DNA of 64,000 bases from JAYRZB01 sp041916675 (GCA_041916675.1 JAYRZB010000002.1:124001-188000); one strand, 5' to 3'. Counted from the first letter of the stretch, positions 43,797 to 53,070 are shown. Made by a program: numbers and translations. The notes: generated by a model from the letters alone, not told the origin.

Positions 43797-44828
43797 CTAG
43801 CCGAGCTGTGTGGCCGATTGCAGGCGCGCCAGTCGCAAGGCGGCAAGGTCGGGCGATCCGGTGGCAAACATGGCAATCCGCAACTGGGCGATCATCACCT
43901 CGAAATGGGCAATCGCAGCGTCTGCCGATTGCGTTGCCGAGGCCAGCGCCCCGGCGGCCTGCCCCACGATATCGGCACCGAGCCGGATGGCCTTGGCCAT
44001 ATCCACCCCATCGCGGATGCCGCCCGAGCCGATGAGGGTGGCCTCGGGCACGGCAGCCCGGGCCGCAGCGATCGCCTCGGCCGTCGGCAATCCCCAGTCG
44101 GCAAAGGCCCGGGCGATGGCAGCGGTCTGGGCATTGCTGGCCCGTTCGGCCTCGACGGCAGCCCAGCTGGTGCCCCCGGCGCCGGCCACATCGATGATCG
44201 AGATACCGAGGTCATAAAGCTGGCGGGCCAGCGGCGCCGAAATCCCGCAACCGACCTCCTTGATCACCACCGGCACCGGCAGTGATCTGGCCAGCGCGCC
44301 GATCTTGCCGATCAGCCCGCGCCAATTGCCATCGCCGCCTTCCTGCACCGCTTCCTGGATGGGGTTGAGATGGATGATCAGCGCATCGGCCTCGATCATT
44401 TCGACCGCCCGCAGCGCCTCGTCGATTCCGAAGCCGAGATTGAGCTGGGCGGCACCGAAATTCCCAAGGATCGGCACATCGGGCGCGATCCGGCGCAAGT
44501 CCTTGCTCAAACCCGCCCCGGCATTGGCTTCGATGGCCACCCGTTGCGAGCCCACCGCCAGCGCGATCCTGAGATGCTGGCAGGCCTCGGCGAGGTTGGC
44601 ATTGATCGCGGCCGCCCGCGCCGGGCCGCCGGTCATCGAACTGACCAGCAGCGGGGCATTGATCTGGCGCCCGAGAAACTGCGTAGACAACCGGATGTGA
44701 TCAAGGCTGAGTTCGGGGAGCGCGCAATGCTCGAAGTCTATGCTGTCAAAGCCGGTGCGCTTGTGCCTGCCATTGCCCCGGCCACTAAGGACAACATCGA
44801 GATGCTCATTCTTGCGGTCGGTGAGCAA
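43797..44828 (-). CDS. fni: Isopentenyl-diphosphate delta-isomerase, type 2 (FMN)
   Basis: A 343-residue FMN enzyme that interconverts IPP and DMAPP to supply prenyl units for carotenoids. Features: TDRKNEHLDVVL at the start, APLLVSSMTGG, ALAVGSQRVAIE, HLNPIQEAVQEGGDGNW (with active-site Gln), VVIKEVGCGIS, IDVAGAGGTSWAAVE, IGSGGIRDGVDMAKAIRLGADIVG. I use a TTG start at 44828, with GGAG eight bases upstream, which gives the normal N-terminus; the frame continues open to 44882 at another possible start. Divergent from crtE. Confidence 0.92.
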   Translation of the reverse strand: MLTDRKNEHLDVVLSGRGNGRHKRTGFDSIDFEHCALPELSLDHIRLSTQFLGRQINAPLLVSSMTGGPARAAAINANLAEACQHLRIALAVGSQRVAIEANAGAGLSKDLRRIAPDVPILGNFGAAQLNLGFGIDEALRAVEMIEADALIIHLNPIQEAVQEGGDGNWRGLIGKIGALARSLPVPVVIKEVGCGISAPLARQLYDLGISIIDVAGAGGTSWAAVEAERASNAQTAAIARAFADWGLPTAEAIAAARAAVPEATLIGSGGIRDGVDMAKAIRLGADIVGQAAGALASATQSADAAIAHFEVMIAQLRIAMFATGSPDLAALRLARLQSATQLG

Positions 44829-45006
44829 TGATCGGGCTCCGGATATGCCAGGGTTGCATTTGCGCTTTACGCTCTGACACAAGACAAACTACTTTGGCGT
44901 GCGGCGCGCAACTGCTCTTGCCAGAGCAAACGGTTTACGGGGACACTGCACAAGTGGTTCACTTGACGGGCGTACGGTTCCCGATGACGGGCAGGGGGGC
45001 GTTCAC
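44829..45006. promoter_or_regulatory. Divergent fni / crtE promoter region with palindrome
   Basis: This 178 bp region must drive fni to the left and the crtE operon to the right. It contains CAAGTG-GTT-CACTTG (44951-44965), a perfect palindrome with 6 bp arms 42 bp upstream of crtE. AGGGGGG precedes the crtE start. I see no TGT-N12-ACA site of the PpsR/CrtJ type and no perfect FNR box. Confidence 0.5.
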
Positions 45007-45924
45007 ATGCGCAGTGGCGGGCAATCAATGACGCAGCAGGCCGGGACCCTGTCCATGCCGGCAGGCGATCTGCGCGGGTTGATCGAAGCGCATCTTGAAC
45101 AGCTTCTGGCCGGGGCCGCCGGTGCGCCGCCGCACCTGCATGCGGCCATGCGCCATGCCCTGATCGCGCCCTCCAAGCGCGTGCGGCCGCTCTTGGCCTA
45201 CCTTGTGGCCGAGCCCGGCCCCGACCTGCACCGGGCGGCGCTCGATCTCGGCGCGGCAGTTGAAATGGTCCATACCGCCTCGCTGATCCTTGATGACCTG
45301 CCCTGCATGGATGATGCGCAGATGCGCCGCCAGCGCCCCACCACCCACGTGGTGTTCGGGCAGGCTACGGCCATCCTTGCCGCCATTGCCCTGCTCAACC
45401 GCGCCTTCGGCATTCTGGCCGAACTCGAACCGGTACCGGCCCCGGTCAAGGTGCGGCTGGCCGAAATCCTTTCTCACGCCATTGGCTGGCATGGGCTGGT
45501 GGCCGGGCAGGAACTGGACGTCAACGCCAGGCGCGAGCTCTCCAATCCGGCCGATGTCGAGCACCTCAACTGGCTCAAGACCGGCGTATTGTTTGTCGCG
45601 GTTGCTGAAATGAGTGCCGTCATGGCCGGGTTCGACGACCGGCGCGTGGAAGCCATCAGCCGCTTTGCCCGCCATCTCGGACTGGCCTTCCAGACCGCCG
45701 ACGATCTGATCGACCGCTCGGCCTCGGCGGCCGAAGCGGGCAAGGACGTGGGCAAGGATGCCGCCAAGCCTACCCTTGTGACGCTCTTGGGCAGCGAGAA
45801 CGCCAGACTCTCCTGCGAGCAGCACCTGCGGCTGGCCGATAGCGCACTCATCGAAAGTGGGGTCAGCCCCGAACCGCTGCGCGCCCTGGTCAAGAAAATA
45901 TTCGAACGCCCAAGCCCCGCATGA
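45007..45924 (+). CDS. crtE: Geranylgeranyl diphosphate synthase
   Basis: A 305-residue trans-prenyl synthase. First aspartate-rich motif DDLPCMDD (about 96-103), with RRQRPTTH following; second DDLID in FQTADDLIDR; KRVRPLLAYL near the start. The motifs do not fix product length, but the operon with carotenoid genes points to GGPP. ATG at 45007 (AGGGGGG eight bases before) is chosen over an in-frame ATG at 45028. Overlaps the next gene by ATGA, so it is translated with the exporter ATPase. Confidence 0.92.
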   Translation: MRSGGQSMTQQAGTLSMPAGDLRGLIEAHLEQLLAGAAGAPPHLHAAMRHALIAPSKRVRPLLAYLVAEPGPDLHRAALDLGAAVEMVHTASLILDDLPCMDDAQMRRQRPTTHVVFGQATAILAAIALLNRAFGILAELEPVPAPVKVRLAEILSHAIGWHGLVAGQELDVNARRELSNPADVEHLNWLKTGVLFVAVAEMSAVMAGFDDRRVEAISRFARHLGLAFQTADDLIDRSASAAEAGKDVGKDAAKPTLVTLLGSENARLSCEQHLRLADSALIESGVSPEPLRALVKKIFERPSPA

Positions 45925-46883
45925 GTGTTGAAACCACGCCCCCGCTTGCCGTGTCGGTTGCAGGCCTTGCCGTCAGTTATCGCCAGCGCCGGGTGCTGGC
46001 CGGGCTCGACCTTGCCATCGCGCCGGGCGAGATTTATGGCCTGCTCGGCCCCAACGGGGCGGGCAAGACAACGCTGATCCGCGCCATCTGCGGCCGCGTC
46101 ACCGCCAGCACCGGCGAGATTGTTATTGCCGGGCAATCGAACCAGCAGCGCGCATCCCTGCGCCGGGTCGGGCTGGTGCCGCAGGAAATCGCGCTTTATG
46201 GGCACCTGACGGCGCGGGAGAACCTTGAAGTCTTCGGGCGTCTTTCCGGGCTTTCGGGCAGCGCCACGCGCGAGGCCGTGGCCTGGGCCGCCGAGGCGGC
46301 GCATCTGGGTGGGCGACTCAACGATCGCATCGAAATCCTGTCGGGAGGATGGAAACGGCGGGTCAATATCGCCGCGGCGATCCTGCACCGCCCGGCACTG
46401 CTGATCCTTGATGAACCCACCGTCGGGGTGGATGTGGATGCGCGCAATGAATTGCACGAAGTGATCCTTGATCTCTCGCGCAACGGCATTGGCGTGCTGC
46501 TGGCCACCCACGATCTCGACCAGGCCGAAACGCTCTGTTCCACCGTCGGCTTCCTGCGCCATGGGGTGATTGCCCCGCAGGGCACGCCGCGCGAACTGAT
46601 TGCCGGGGTGTTCAAGGGCAAGAAGGAGATCATTCTCGAACTGCGCCGCCCGCTAGTGGCCAACCAGCGCAAGGCGCTCGAAATTGCCGGCTTTGCCCCC
46701 TCCAATGTCGACATGACCTGGACCATTGTGGGGGATGTCGACGACAAGACCTCGGTGGGGCTGTCGGACCGGCTGGCCAAAGTGGGCATCCACTTGCGCG
46801 AAATCCGCTTCCGCGAACCCGGGCTCGATAGCCTCTTCCTGCACCTGTCGCGGCCCGAGAACCAGCCGGGGGCCATAACATGA
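45921..46883 (+). CDS. ABC-2 exporter ATPase in carotenoid operon
   Basis: A 320-residue ATPase of the DrrA/ABC-2 type. Walker A GPNGAGKTTLI, Q-loop VGLVPQEIALYGHLT, the signature ILSGGWKRRVNIAAA (with W-K in place of usual Q/M-x), Walker B LLILDEPTVGVDVDA, switch His LLATHDLDQ. A C-terminal extension of about 80 residues after the core may contact the permease. Overlaps crtE and the permease gene by four bases, so it is physically part of the carotenoid operon; a substrate such as a carotenoid-related lipid is inferred only from this place. Confidence 0.88.
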   Translation: MSVETTPPLAVSVAGLAVSYRQRRVLAGLDLAIAPGEIYGLLGPNGAGKTTLIRAICGRVTASTGEIVIAGQSNQQRASLRRVGLVPQEIALYGHLTARENLEVFGRLSGLSGSATREAVAWAAEAAHLGGRLNDRIEILSGGWKRRVNIAAAILHRPALLILDEPTVGVDVDARNELHEVILDLSRNGIGVLLATHDLDQAETLCSTVGFLRHGVIAPQGTPRELIAGVFKGKKEIILELRRPLVANQRKALEIAGFAPSNVDMTWTIVGDVDDKTSVGLSDRLAKVGIHLREIRFREPGLDSLFLHLSRPENQPGAIT

Positions 46884-48085
46884 TCCTCGCCATGCTGCGG
46901 GTGATGGGGCTGAGCCTGGTGCGCGACCGTGGCGCGCTGGCCATGGCCTTTCTGTTGCCCCCGACGATCTTTGTGATCTTTGCCGCGATTTTTTCCGGTA
47001 CCAGCGGCGATGAACTGCGCCTGCAGATCGCCTTTGGCCGCACGGTGGAAAGCGAAGCCACCATAAGGCTCGAAAAAGCACTGCGCGATGAACCCTCGCT
47101 GCGCATCCGCCCCGAAACCCTGAGTACGGAAGCCGAGGTGCGCGAGCTGGTAGCGGCCGGGCAGGCCGATGCCGGGCTCATCATCCGCTCCAGCCTGACC
47201 GAGGCAGGAGAGACCCCGCCGGTGCTGGTCATCGTTGATCCGGGCAAGCTGATGGCCGGTTCGATCGTGTCGGGCCAGGTGCAGGCGATCCTTGCCAGTG
47301 CCCTGCCCGATATCGGGCTTTCGCGCACCGCGCCCGCCATTGGCGAACTGGTCGGCGGCTTTGGTCCCGAACAGGCGGCAAGGCTCGATGCCGCCATTGC
47401 CGAACTGGCCGCCAGCACCGAACCCCCCGCCTCCGATGGTGCGCTGGTGGCCACGGAAACCCTTGGTTCTGGCGGCCCGGCCAGCGCCGCCGTCACCTAC
47501 TATGCCGGAGCGGTCGCGATCCTCTTCCTGCTGTTTTCGGCCATGCAGGGGGCGGCGACCCTGATCGAGGAGCGCCATTCGGGCATTGTCGACCGACTGG
47601 CGGTGGGGCCTGCGGGCACCGATGTGGTGGTGATCGGCAAATTCCTCTTCCTTACCGTGCAGGGCCTCATCCAGGTGGCGCTGATCTTTATCGTGGCGAT
47701 GCTGGCCTACAAGGTCGATGTGCTCGGCCATATCGTGCCCTGGCTGATCACGACGATCCTTTCGGCGGCAGCGGCCGGTGGGCTGGGGCTGGCGGTGGCG
47801 TCGGCCTGCACCACCAAGCAGCAGGCTCAGACCATTTCCACCTTTGTGGTGCTGGTGTTTTCGGCCATCGGCGGTTCGATGGTGCCGCGCTTCATGATGC
47901 CGCCCTGGTTGCAGGATATTGGCTGGTTCACCCCCAATGCCTGGGCCATCGAGGCCTATCACGGGGTGCTCTGGCGCGGTGAGGCGCTCGGTGATCTCGC
48001 CGGTTCCTTCCTGCCGCTGGCCGCGCTGGCGCTGGCCGGGCTCGGTGTCGCAATTCTTGTGTCACGCGCCCGTCTTCGATTGTAG
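46880..48085 (+). CDS. ABC-2 exporter permease in carotenoid operon
   Basis: A 401-residue membrane protein of the YhhJ/DrrB type: an N-terminal helix (LAMAFLLPPTIFVIFAAIF), a periplasmic domain of about 180 residues, then five helices (YYAGAVAILFLLFSAMQG, VALIFIVAMLAYKV and others) and a conserved loop TLIEERHSGIVDRLAVGP typical of ABC-2 permeases. It would pair with the upstream ATPase. The next gene, crtW, begins 12 bp later with a strong AGGAGG that lies at this gene's stop, so the operon is continuous. Confidence 0.88.
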   Translation: MILAMLRVMGLSLVRDRGALAMAFLLPPTIFVIFAAIFSGTSGDELRLQIAFGRTVESEATIRLEKALRDEPSLRIRPETLSTEAEVRELVAAGQADAGLIIRSSLTEAGETPPVLVIVDPGKLMAGSIVSGQVQAILASALPDIGLSRTAPAIGELVGGFGPEQAARLDAAIAELAASTEPPASDGALVATETLGSGGPASAAVTYYAGAVAILFLLFSAMQGAATLIEERHSGIVDRLAVGPAGTDVVVIGKFLFLTVQGLIQVALIFIVAMLAYKVDVLGHIVPWLITTILSAAAAGGLGLAVASACTTKQQAQTISTFVVLVFSAIGGSMVPRFMMPPWLQDIGWFTPNAWAIEAYHGVLWRGEALGDLAGSFLPLAALALAGLGVAILVSRARLRL

Positions 48086-48097
48086 GAGGTGCCCCAA

Positions 48098-48871
48098 ATG
48101 GCTGCATCCAACCCCCGCGCCATGACCGAGATGACCGCGCGCGATGTGACGACCGGCCTGCTGCTCGCCGCCCTGATCGTTGCGGCGTGGCTTAGCCTGC
48201 ATGTCAGCGCCATCTTCTTCATCGACTGGTCAGTGCCGGGGCGGTTGATCTGGGCTGTACCGGTGGTTCTGCTACAGACCTGGCTCTCGGTTGGGCTGTT
48301 CATTGTCGCCCATGATGCCATGCATGGCACGCTGGTGCCCGCCAACAAGGGGCTCAACGATGCCATCGGGCGTTTCTGCGTCGCCATTTATGCCGGGTTT
48401 TCCTATAGCCGCCTCTACGAGAGCCACCACGATCACCATCGTTATGCCGGCACCGACAAGGACCCCGACTTCGACCCCGACCACCCCACCCGGTTCTGGC
48501 CGTGGTATTTCAAGTTCTTCCGCACCTATTTCGGCTGGCGCGAGTTTGCGGCGCTGACGGTGGTTGTGGTCATCTATATGCTGATCCTTTGGGGACGATG
48601 GCCCAATATCCTCCTGTTCTGGGCCCTGCCGGCGATCCTCTCCTCCCTCCAGCTATTCTATTTCGGTACCTTCCGGCCGCACCGGATTGACGATCAGCCG
48701 TTTGCCGACCGGCACAACGCACGCTCGAACGAGTTTTCCTGGCTTTTGTCTTTGCTCACCTGTTTCCACTTTGGTTATCATCACGAGCATCACGCCAGCC
48801 CCTTCGTGCCGTGGTGGAAACTGCCGGGGCTGCGTGGCACGACAAAAATGGGCGACACCAACGCCGCCTGA
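48098..48871 (+). CDS. crtW: Beta-carotene ketolase
   Basis: A 257-residue di-iron membrane enzyme adding the 4-keto group to beta-ionone rings. Histidine clusters: HDAMH (72-76), HHDHH (110-114) and HFGYHHEHHASP (H228, 229, 231, 232), with TFRPHR between; four hydrophobic stretches. This is the CrtW pattern and not the CrtZ one. ATG at 48098 follows AGGAGG by eight bases; the in-frame GTG at 48089 is less likely. With CrtZ it makes astaxanthin. Confidence 0.93.
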   Translation: MAASNPRAMTEMTARDVTTGLLLAALIVAAWLSLHVSAIFFIDWSVPGRLIWAVPVVLLQTWLSVGLFIVAHDAMHGTLVPANKGLNDAIGRFCVAIYAGFSYSRLYESHHDHHRYAGTDKDPDFDPDHPTRFWPWYFKFFRTYFGWREFAALTVVVVIYMLILWGRWPNILLFWALPAILSSLQLFYFGTFRPHRIDDQPFADRHNARSNEFSWLLSLLTCFHFGYHHEHHASPFVPWWKLPGLRGTTKMGDTNAA

Positions 48872-48897
48872 TCGCCGTCTGACCTTGGGACTGACCG

Positions 48898-49401
48898 ATG
48901 CTGAACATTCTGATCCCGCTGCTGCTGGTTGTCGGCACGGTTGCTTTCATGGAATTTGCCGCCTGGTGGCTGCACAAATATGTCATGCATGCCTGGGGCT
49001 GGGGCTGGCACAAATCCCACCACGAGCCGCACCCGCCGGGCTTTGAGAAGAACGACCTTTATGCGGTGGTCTTTGCCGGGCTGGCGATTGGCCTGTTCTT
49101 TATCGGGGCGCAGTTCTTCTGGCCGCTGTGGTGGATCGCGCTCGGGGTCACCACCTATGGGGTGCTCTATTTCATCGCCCATGACGGGCTGGTGCACCAG
49201 CGCTGGCCGTTCCGCTATGTGCCGCGCAAGGGCTATCTCAAGCGCCTCTATCAGGCCCATCGCCTGCACCATGCCGTCGAGGGCAAGGAAGGGTGCGTGT
49301 CCTTCGGGTTTATCTATGCCCCGCCGGTCGATGAACTGGTCAAGCAATTGCAGACGGGCAAGAAGCCGTTCGACGCGGACGCAACCCGCCCTGAAGCCTG
49401 A
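48898..49401 (+). CDS. crtZ: Beta-carotene hydroxylase
   Basis: A 167-residue di-iron membrane hydroxylase adding 3-OH to beta-ionone rings. Histidine motifs HKYVMH (26-31), HKSHHEPH (38-45), HDGLVHQRWPF (95-105) and HRLHHA (121-126) are the CrtZ set. Follows crtW by 26 bp. Its stop is adjacent to that of the convergent crtB with no spacer. Confidence 0.95.
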   Translation: MLNILIPLLLVVGTVAFMEFAAWWLHKYVMHAWGWGWHKSHHEPHPPGFEKNDLYAVVFAGLAIGLFFIGAQFFWPLWWIALGVTTYGVLYFIAHDGLVHQRWPFRYVPRKGYLKRLYQAHRLHHAVEGKEGCVSFGFIYAPPVDELVKQLQTGKKPFDADATRPEA

Positions 49402-50325
49402 TCAGAGCGGGCGCTGATAAAGCCCCTGGCGCGGCGCTCCGGTGGCAAACCGGCTCGCCGCCACATCCTTGAGTGCGCTGACAAGGAGGGCGAGTTTTTC
49501 GCCCCTGCTGGTCGAAACCCGTTGCTCCCAGGCGTCCGGGCCGCCGCGGCGCAGCTTTTCGCCGATGGCGCGATAGACCCGCCGCGCCGCCCCGATGGCC
49601 CAGGCCGAACGCGGCGGCAGCGCCGCCATGCCGGTGAGCGCTGACTCATAATAGTTCTCGGCGATGTCGAGCAGGCGCAGGGCCGCCGCGTGCACATATT
49701 TGCGCTGCGCCCGGTCGTCGGGGTCGATCTGGCTGATCCCCTGTTCGGCCAGTAGTTCGGCCGGCAGGTAGACCCGCCCGGCGCGGGCATCCTCAATCAC
49801 GTCGCGGGCAATATTGGTGAGTTGAAAGCCAATGCCGAGATCGGAGGCGCGGTCGAGCACTTCAGGATCGCGCGCGCCCATGATCATGGCCATCATCACC
49901 CCCACCACGCCGGCAACGTGGTAGCCATAGTCGAGCGTATCGGCCACGGTCTCATAACGACGCCCGGTCACGTCCATTTCAAACCCGGCCAGCAGGTGCT
50001 GGGGGTAAAGCGCCGCAATGCGGCGGCGCTGCGCCACGCGCTGCAGGGCCTCAAAGATCGGATCGCCCCCGGCATCGCCGCCAAGGGCCGCTGCGGTCTG
50101 GGCCCGCAGCATGTCGAGCCGTTCAATCTGGCCCCGGCGAAAATCGGCCTGCTGGTCATGCCCCAGCGTCTGCCCGTCGATCACATCATCGCAGTGTCGG
50201 CACCAGGCATAAAGCATCACGCAATCATCGCGCACCGGCTTGTCAAAGATCCGGGCCGCCGCGGCAAAGCTCTTCGAGCCCTTGCGGATCGCCTCCTCGC
50301 TCAGCGCCACAACCGCATCGCTCAT
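49402..50325 (-). CDS. crtB: Phytoene synthase
   Basis: A 307-residue enzyme joining two GGPP to phytoene. Aspartate motifs are DDVID (CRHCDDVIDGQTL) and NIARDVIED with YLPAELL, both expected for substrate Mg sites. SKSFAAAARIF near the start is also typical. Overlaps the crtI stop by ATGA. Third gene of the left-reading crtY-crtI-crtB operon. Confidence 0.96.
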   Translation of the reverse strand: MSDAVVALSEEAIRKGSKSFAAAARIFDKPVRDDCVMLYAWCRHCDDVIDGQTLGHDQQADFRRGQIERLDMLRAQTAAALGGDAGGDPIFEALQRVAQRRRIAALYPQHLLAGFEMDVTGRRYETVADTLDYGYHVAGVVGVMMAMIMGARDPEVLDRASDLGIGFQLTNIARDVIEDARAGRVYLPAELLAEQGISQIDPDDRAQRKYVHAAALRLLDIAENYYESALTGMAALPPRSAWAIGAARRVYRAIGEKLRRGGPDAWEQRVSTSRGEKLALLVSALKDVAASRFATGAPRQGLYQRPL

Positions 50326-51809
50326 GATGCCGCATCCGCAATCATCAGCGAGGCGGTGGCCTTGGCCGAACCGACAACGCCGGGAATGCCGGCGCCCGGG
50401 TGGGTTCCGGCGCCAACGACATAAAGATTGGGGATCACGTCATCGCGGTTATGCGGGCGGAACCAGGCGCTCTGGGTCAGGATCGGCTCGATCGAAAAGG
50501 CCGAACCATGATGGGCATTGAGCTCGTCGCGGAAATCGAACGGGGTGATGTGGCGCACCGTCACCAGGTCCCTGAGCAGGTCGGGCACATAGTGATCGTT
50601 GAGGTATTTCAGGATCCTGTCGCGATAGCGCGGCCCTTCGACGGCCCAGTCGATATCGGCGGTTCCCAGGTGCGGCACCGGCGAAAGCACGTAATAGGTG
50701 CTCTGGCCTTCCGGAGCGAGGCTATCGTCGGTCACCGACGGAGCATGCAGGTAAAGCGAGAAATCGTCGGCCAGCCCGTCGGCTTTAAAGATATCGCGGA
50801 TCAGTTCGCGATAGCGCGGCCCAAAGAGCACCATGTGGTGCTTGAGGTCTGGCCGCTTGGTCTTGAGCCCGAAATAAATCACGAACAGGCTCATCGAATG
50901 CCGCTTGTTGGCCAGCGCCTTGCCATTGGCATCGCCGCGCGGCGTGCCGCGCAGCATGTGCTTATAGGTATGTACCACGTCAGCGTTCGAGGCGATCATG
51001 TCGAAGGCCTCTGCCGTACCATCGGCCAGCATCACCGCCCGCGCCCGGTTCTCAAAGGTATCGATGCGGTCGATCTCGGCATTGAGCCTGATGGTGCCGC
51101 CCAGATCGGTGAAGAGTTTGACCATGCCCGCGATCAAGGCCCCGGTGCCGCCCTTGGCAAACCAAACCCCGCCGCGGCGTTCGAGCGCATGGATCAGGGC
51201 ATAGATCGAGGAGGTTTCGAACGGGTTGCCGCCCACCAGCAGGGAATGGAAGCTGAAGGCCTGCCGCAACTGCTCATCCTTGATGAACTGGGCGACCTTG
51301 GCATAAACGCTACGATGCGCCTCGAGCCGCACCAGCTGCGGGGCGGCCTTGATCATCGACCAGAAGTTGAGAAACGGCACCGACCCCAGTTTGACATAGC
51401 CTTCCTGGTAAAGCTCTTCGGAATAGGCGAGGAACTTCCGATAGCCCTCGACATCGCCGGGCGACTTGGCCGCGATCTGGCGGTCGATTGCGGCCTGGTC
51501 ATTGGCATAGTCGAAGCGGTAGCCGTCTTCCCAGCACAGCTGGTAGAACGGGGTGACCGGGATCAGCGTCACATAGTCTTCGAGCCTGCGGCCCGAGAGC
51601 GCCCAGAGTTCCTTGAGGCAGTCGGGATCGGTGATCACCGTCGGACCGGCATCGAAGGTGAACCCGGCATCGGAATAGACATAGGCCCGGCCGCCCGGTT
51701 TGTCGCGCTTTTCATAAATGGTGGTGGCGATCCCGGCGCTCTGCAGGCGGATGGCCAGCGCCAGGCCCCCAAATCCGGCCCCGATCACGGCAGCAGTCTT
51801 CTGGCTCAC
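50322..51809 (-). CDS. crtI: Phytoene desaturase (to lycopene)
   Basis: A 495-residue FAD enzyme with four desaturation steps expected. N-terminal dinucleotide-binding motif AVIGAGFGGLALAIRL, then YEKRDKPGGRAYVY and FDAGPTVITDP. C-terminal signature LYVVGAGTHPGAGIPGVVGSA is diagnostic for bacterial CrtI. It starts with GTG in a GTGA overlap with crtY, and overlaps crtB. Length is usual. Confidence 0.96.
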   Translation of the reverse strand: MSQKTAAVIGAGFGGLALAIRLQSAGIATTIYEKRDKPGGRAYVYSDAGFTFDAGPTVITDPDCLKELWALSGRRLEDYVTLIPVTPFYQLCWEDGYRFDYANDQAAIDRQIAAKSPGDVEGYRKFLAYSEELYQEGYVKLGSVPFLNFWSMIKAAPQLVRLEAHRSVYAKVAQFIKDEQLRQAFSFHSLLVGGNPFETSSIYALIHALERRGGVWFAKGGTGALIAGMVKLFTDLGGTIRLNAEIDRIDTFENRARAVMLADGTAEAFDMIASNADVVHTYKHMLRGTPRGDANGKALANKRHSMSLFVIYFGLKTKRPDLKHHMVLFGPRYRELIRDIFKADGLADDFSLYLHAPSVTDDSLAPEGQSTYYVLSPVPHLGTADIDWAVEGPRYRDRILKYLNDHYVPDLLRDLVTVRHITPFDFRDELNAHHGSAFSIEPILTQSAWFRPHNRDDVIPNLYVVGAGTHPGAGIPGVVGSAKATASLMIADAAS

Positions 51810-53017
51810 GTCACGTCCTTTTTCTCTGCGCTCAGCAGCGGTTTTTCAAACAGGCAGGGCAGCGCTCGGAGCACCGGCACCGGCGGCTTGCCCGTCAGAA
51901 TACGGATGATGTCCCACGTGCTTGTACGGCCCGCATAGAAGTTTTCGATCAGTGGCTGACCCAATTTATAGAACCGCGCCAGAACCCTGTGCCGCTTGTC
52001 CGGATCGGCCGCGCGAAACAGCATGCGGTTGAGCAGGCGATAGAACCCCTGCTGGCGGGCCCGGTTCAGCGCATGCGACTTGATCAAACCAGCGAGCATT
52101 TCGGGTGCCACCGGCCAGCGCGCAGCGACCAGATTGGCGATTTTGACCGCCTCGGGCAGACTATAGCCGGTGGTGGGGTGAAAGAGGGCTGCCCGCATGC
52201 CGACCTGCGGCACGTCGGAGGGCTTGCGGGACCAGAAGCCCTCTGCATCAAATGCCAGCGCAATCGGCAAGACCCCGTTCTCGCGCCGCACGATCTGGCC
52301 GATGGTCCAGCCATGGGCTGCGGCATAGGCAATGATATCGTCTTCAAGGCGCCGCTGGTCGAGCGCGCCGCCATCGGCATAGCGGGTATCTTCGATCAGC
52401 AGCCGGGTCGGCGAGAACGGCAGCAGGTAGAGAAAGCGATAGCCATCGAGCTGGTCAACCGAGGCATCCATGATCATCGGCAGGGCAACGCCATGCGGAG
52501 TGGTGGTTTCCACTTCGAGCCCGACGAACTTCTGGTAGCCCAGGACCAGGGCGGGATCGGGCACATAGCCGCGCCCGTCGATCACACAGTCGGCGGTAAT
52601 GGCTTCGCCGCTGGCAAGCGTCACCGAGCGCCCTGAAAGGCTGTTAACCCGCGCCCCGCTCCGCAGCGTCACATTGGGCAGGGTATCGATTGCGGCGCGC
52701 ATCGAGCCCGAGGTCAGGCTGGCATAACCGGAGGTGAGCGTGCGCCGGTGATTGTAAAAGTGCACCTGTTGCCCGGCCCAGGAATGGGCCACCAGCGGAT
52801 CGAGCCAGGCGCGGTCGGATGCGGTGACATCGGCGCTGTGGAACGACCAGGTGTGTTCGCCGAACGGGGCGGTGCTGCCCTCGATGATGGTGATCGAGGG
52901 CGGGTTGGGCAGGCGCGACAGGCGCTGGGCGACCAGGCCATTGGCAAGCCCCGCACCGACCAGCACCAGACTGGCGGACAAAGGGGACATCAGCGATGGC
53001 GGCGGCGGGATGGTCAT
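51806..53017 (-). CDS. crtY: Lycopene beta-cyclase
   Basis: A 403-residue FAD-linked cyclase making beta-carotene from lycopene. N-terminal LVLVGAGLANGLVAQRL, TWSFH, VIDGRGY, GLEVET, MIMDASVDQLDGYRFLYLLPFS and GYSLPEAVKIAN are CrtY hallmarks. ATG at 53017 has AAGGTGG eight bases upstream; a GTG at 53029 is also in frame. First gene of the crtY-crtI-crtB operon; 53 bp separate it from the next gene on the same strand, whose function differs. Confidence 0.95.
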   Translation of the reverse strand: MTIPPPPSLMSPLSASLVLVGAGLANGLVAQRLSRLPNPPSITIIEGSTAPFGEHTWSFHSADVTASDRAWLDPLVAHSWAGQQVHFYNHRRTLTSGYASLTSGSMRAAIDTLPNVTLRSGARVNSLSGRSVTLASGEAITADCVIDGRGYVPDPALVLGYQKFVGLEVETTTPHGVALPMIMDASVDQLDGYRFLYLLPFSPTRLLIEDTRYADGGALDQRRLEDDIIAYAAAHGWTIGQIVRRENGVLPIALAFDAEGFWSRKPSDVPQVGMRAALFHPTTGYSLPEAVKIANLVAARWPVAPEMLAGLIKSHALNRARQQGFYRLLNRMLFRAADPDKRHRVLARFYKLGQPLIENFYAGRTSTWDIIRILTGKPPVPVLRALPCLFEKPLLSAEKKDVT

Positions 53018-53070
53018 GGTCGCAACCACCTTAGAGGCAGCGGGCCAACCTGTGGAGCCCCAAAAGGGCC

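Noticed and set aside
44829..45006. PpsR/CrtJ light-oxygen site before crtE
   Set aside because: No TGT-N12-ACA pair found; the only clear symmetry is the CAAGTG/CACTTG palindrome.
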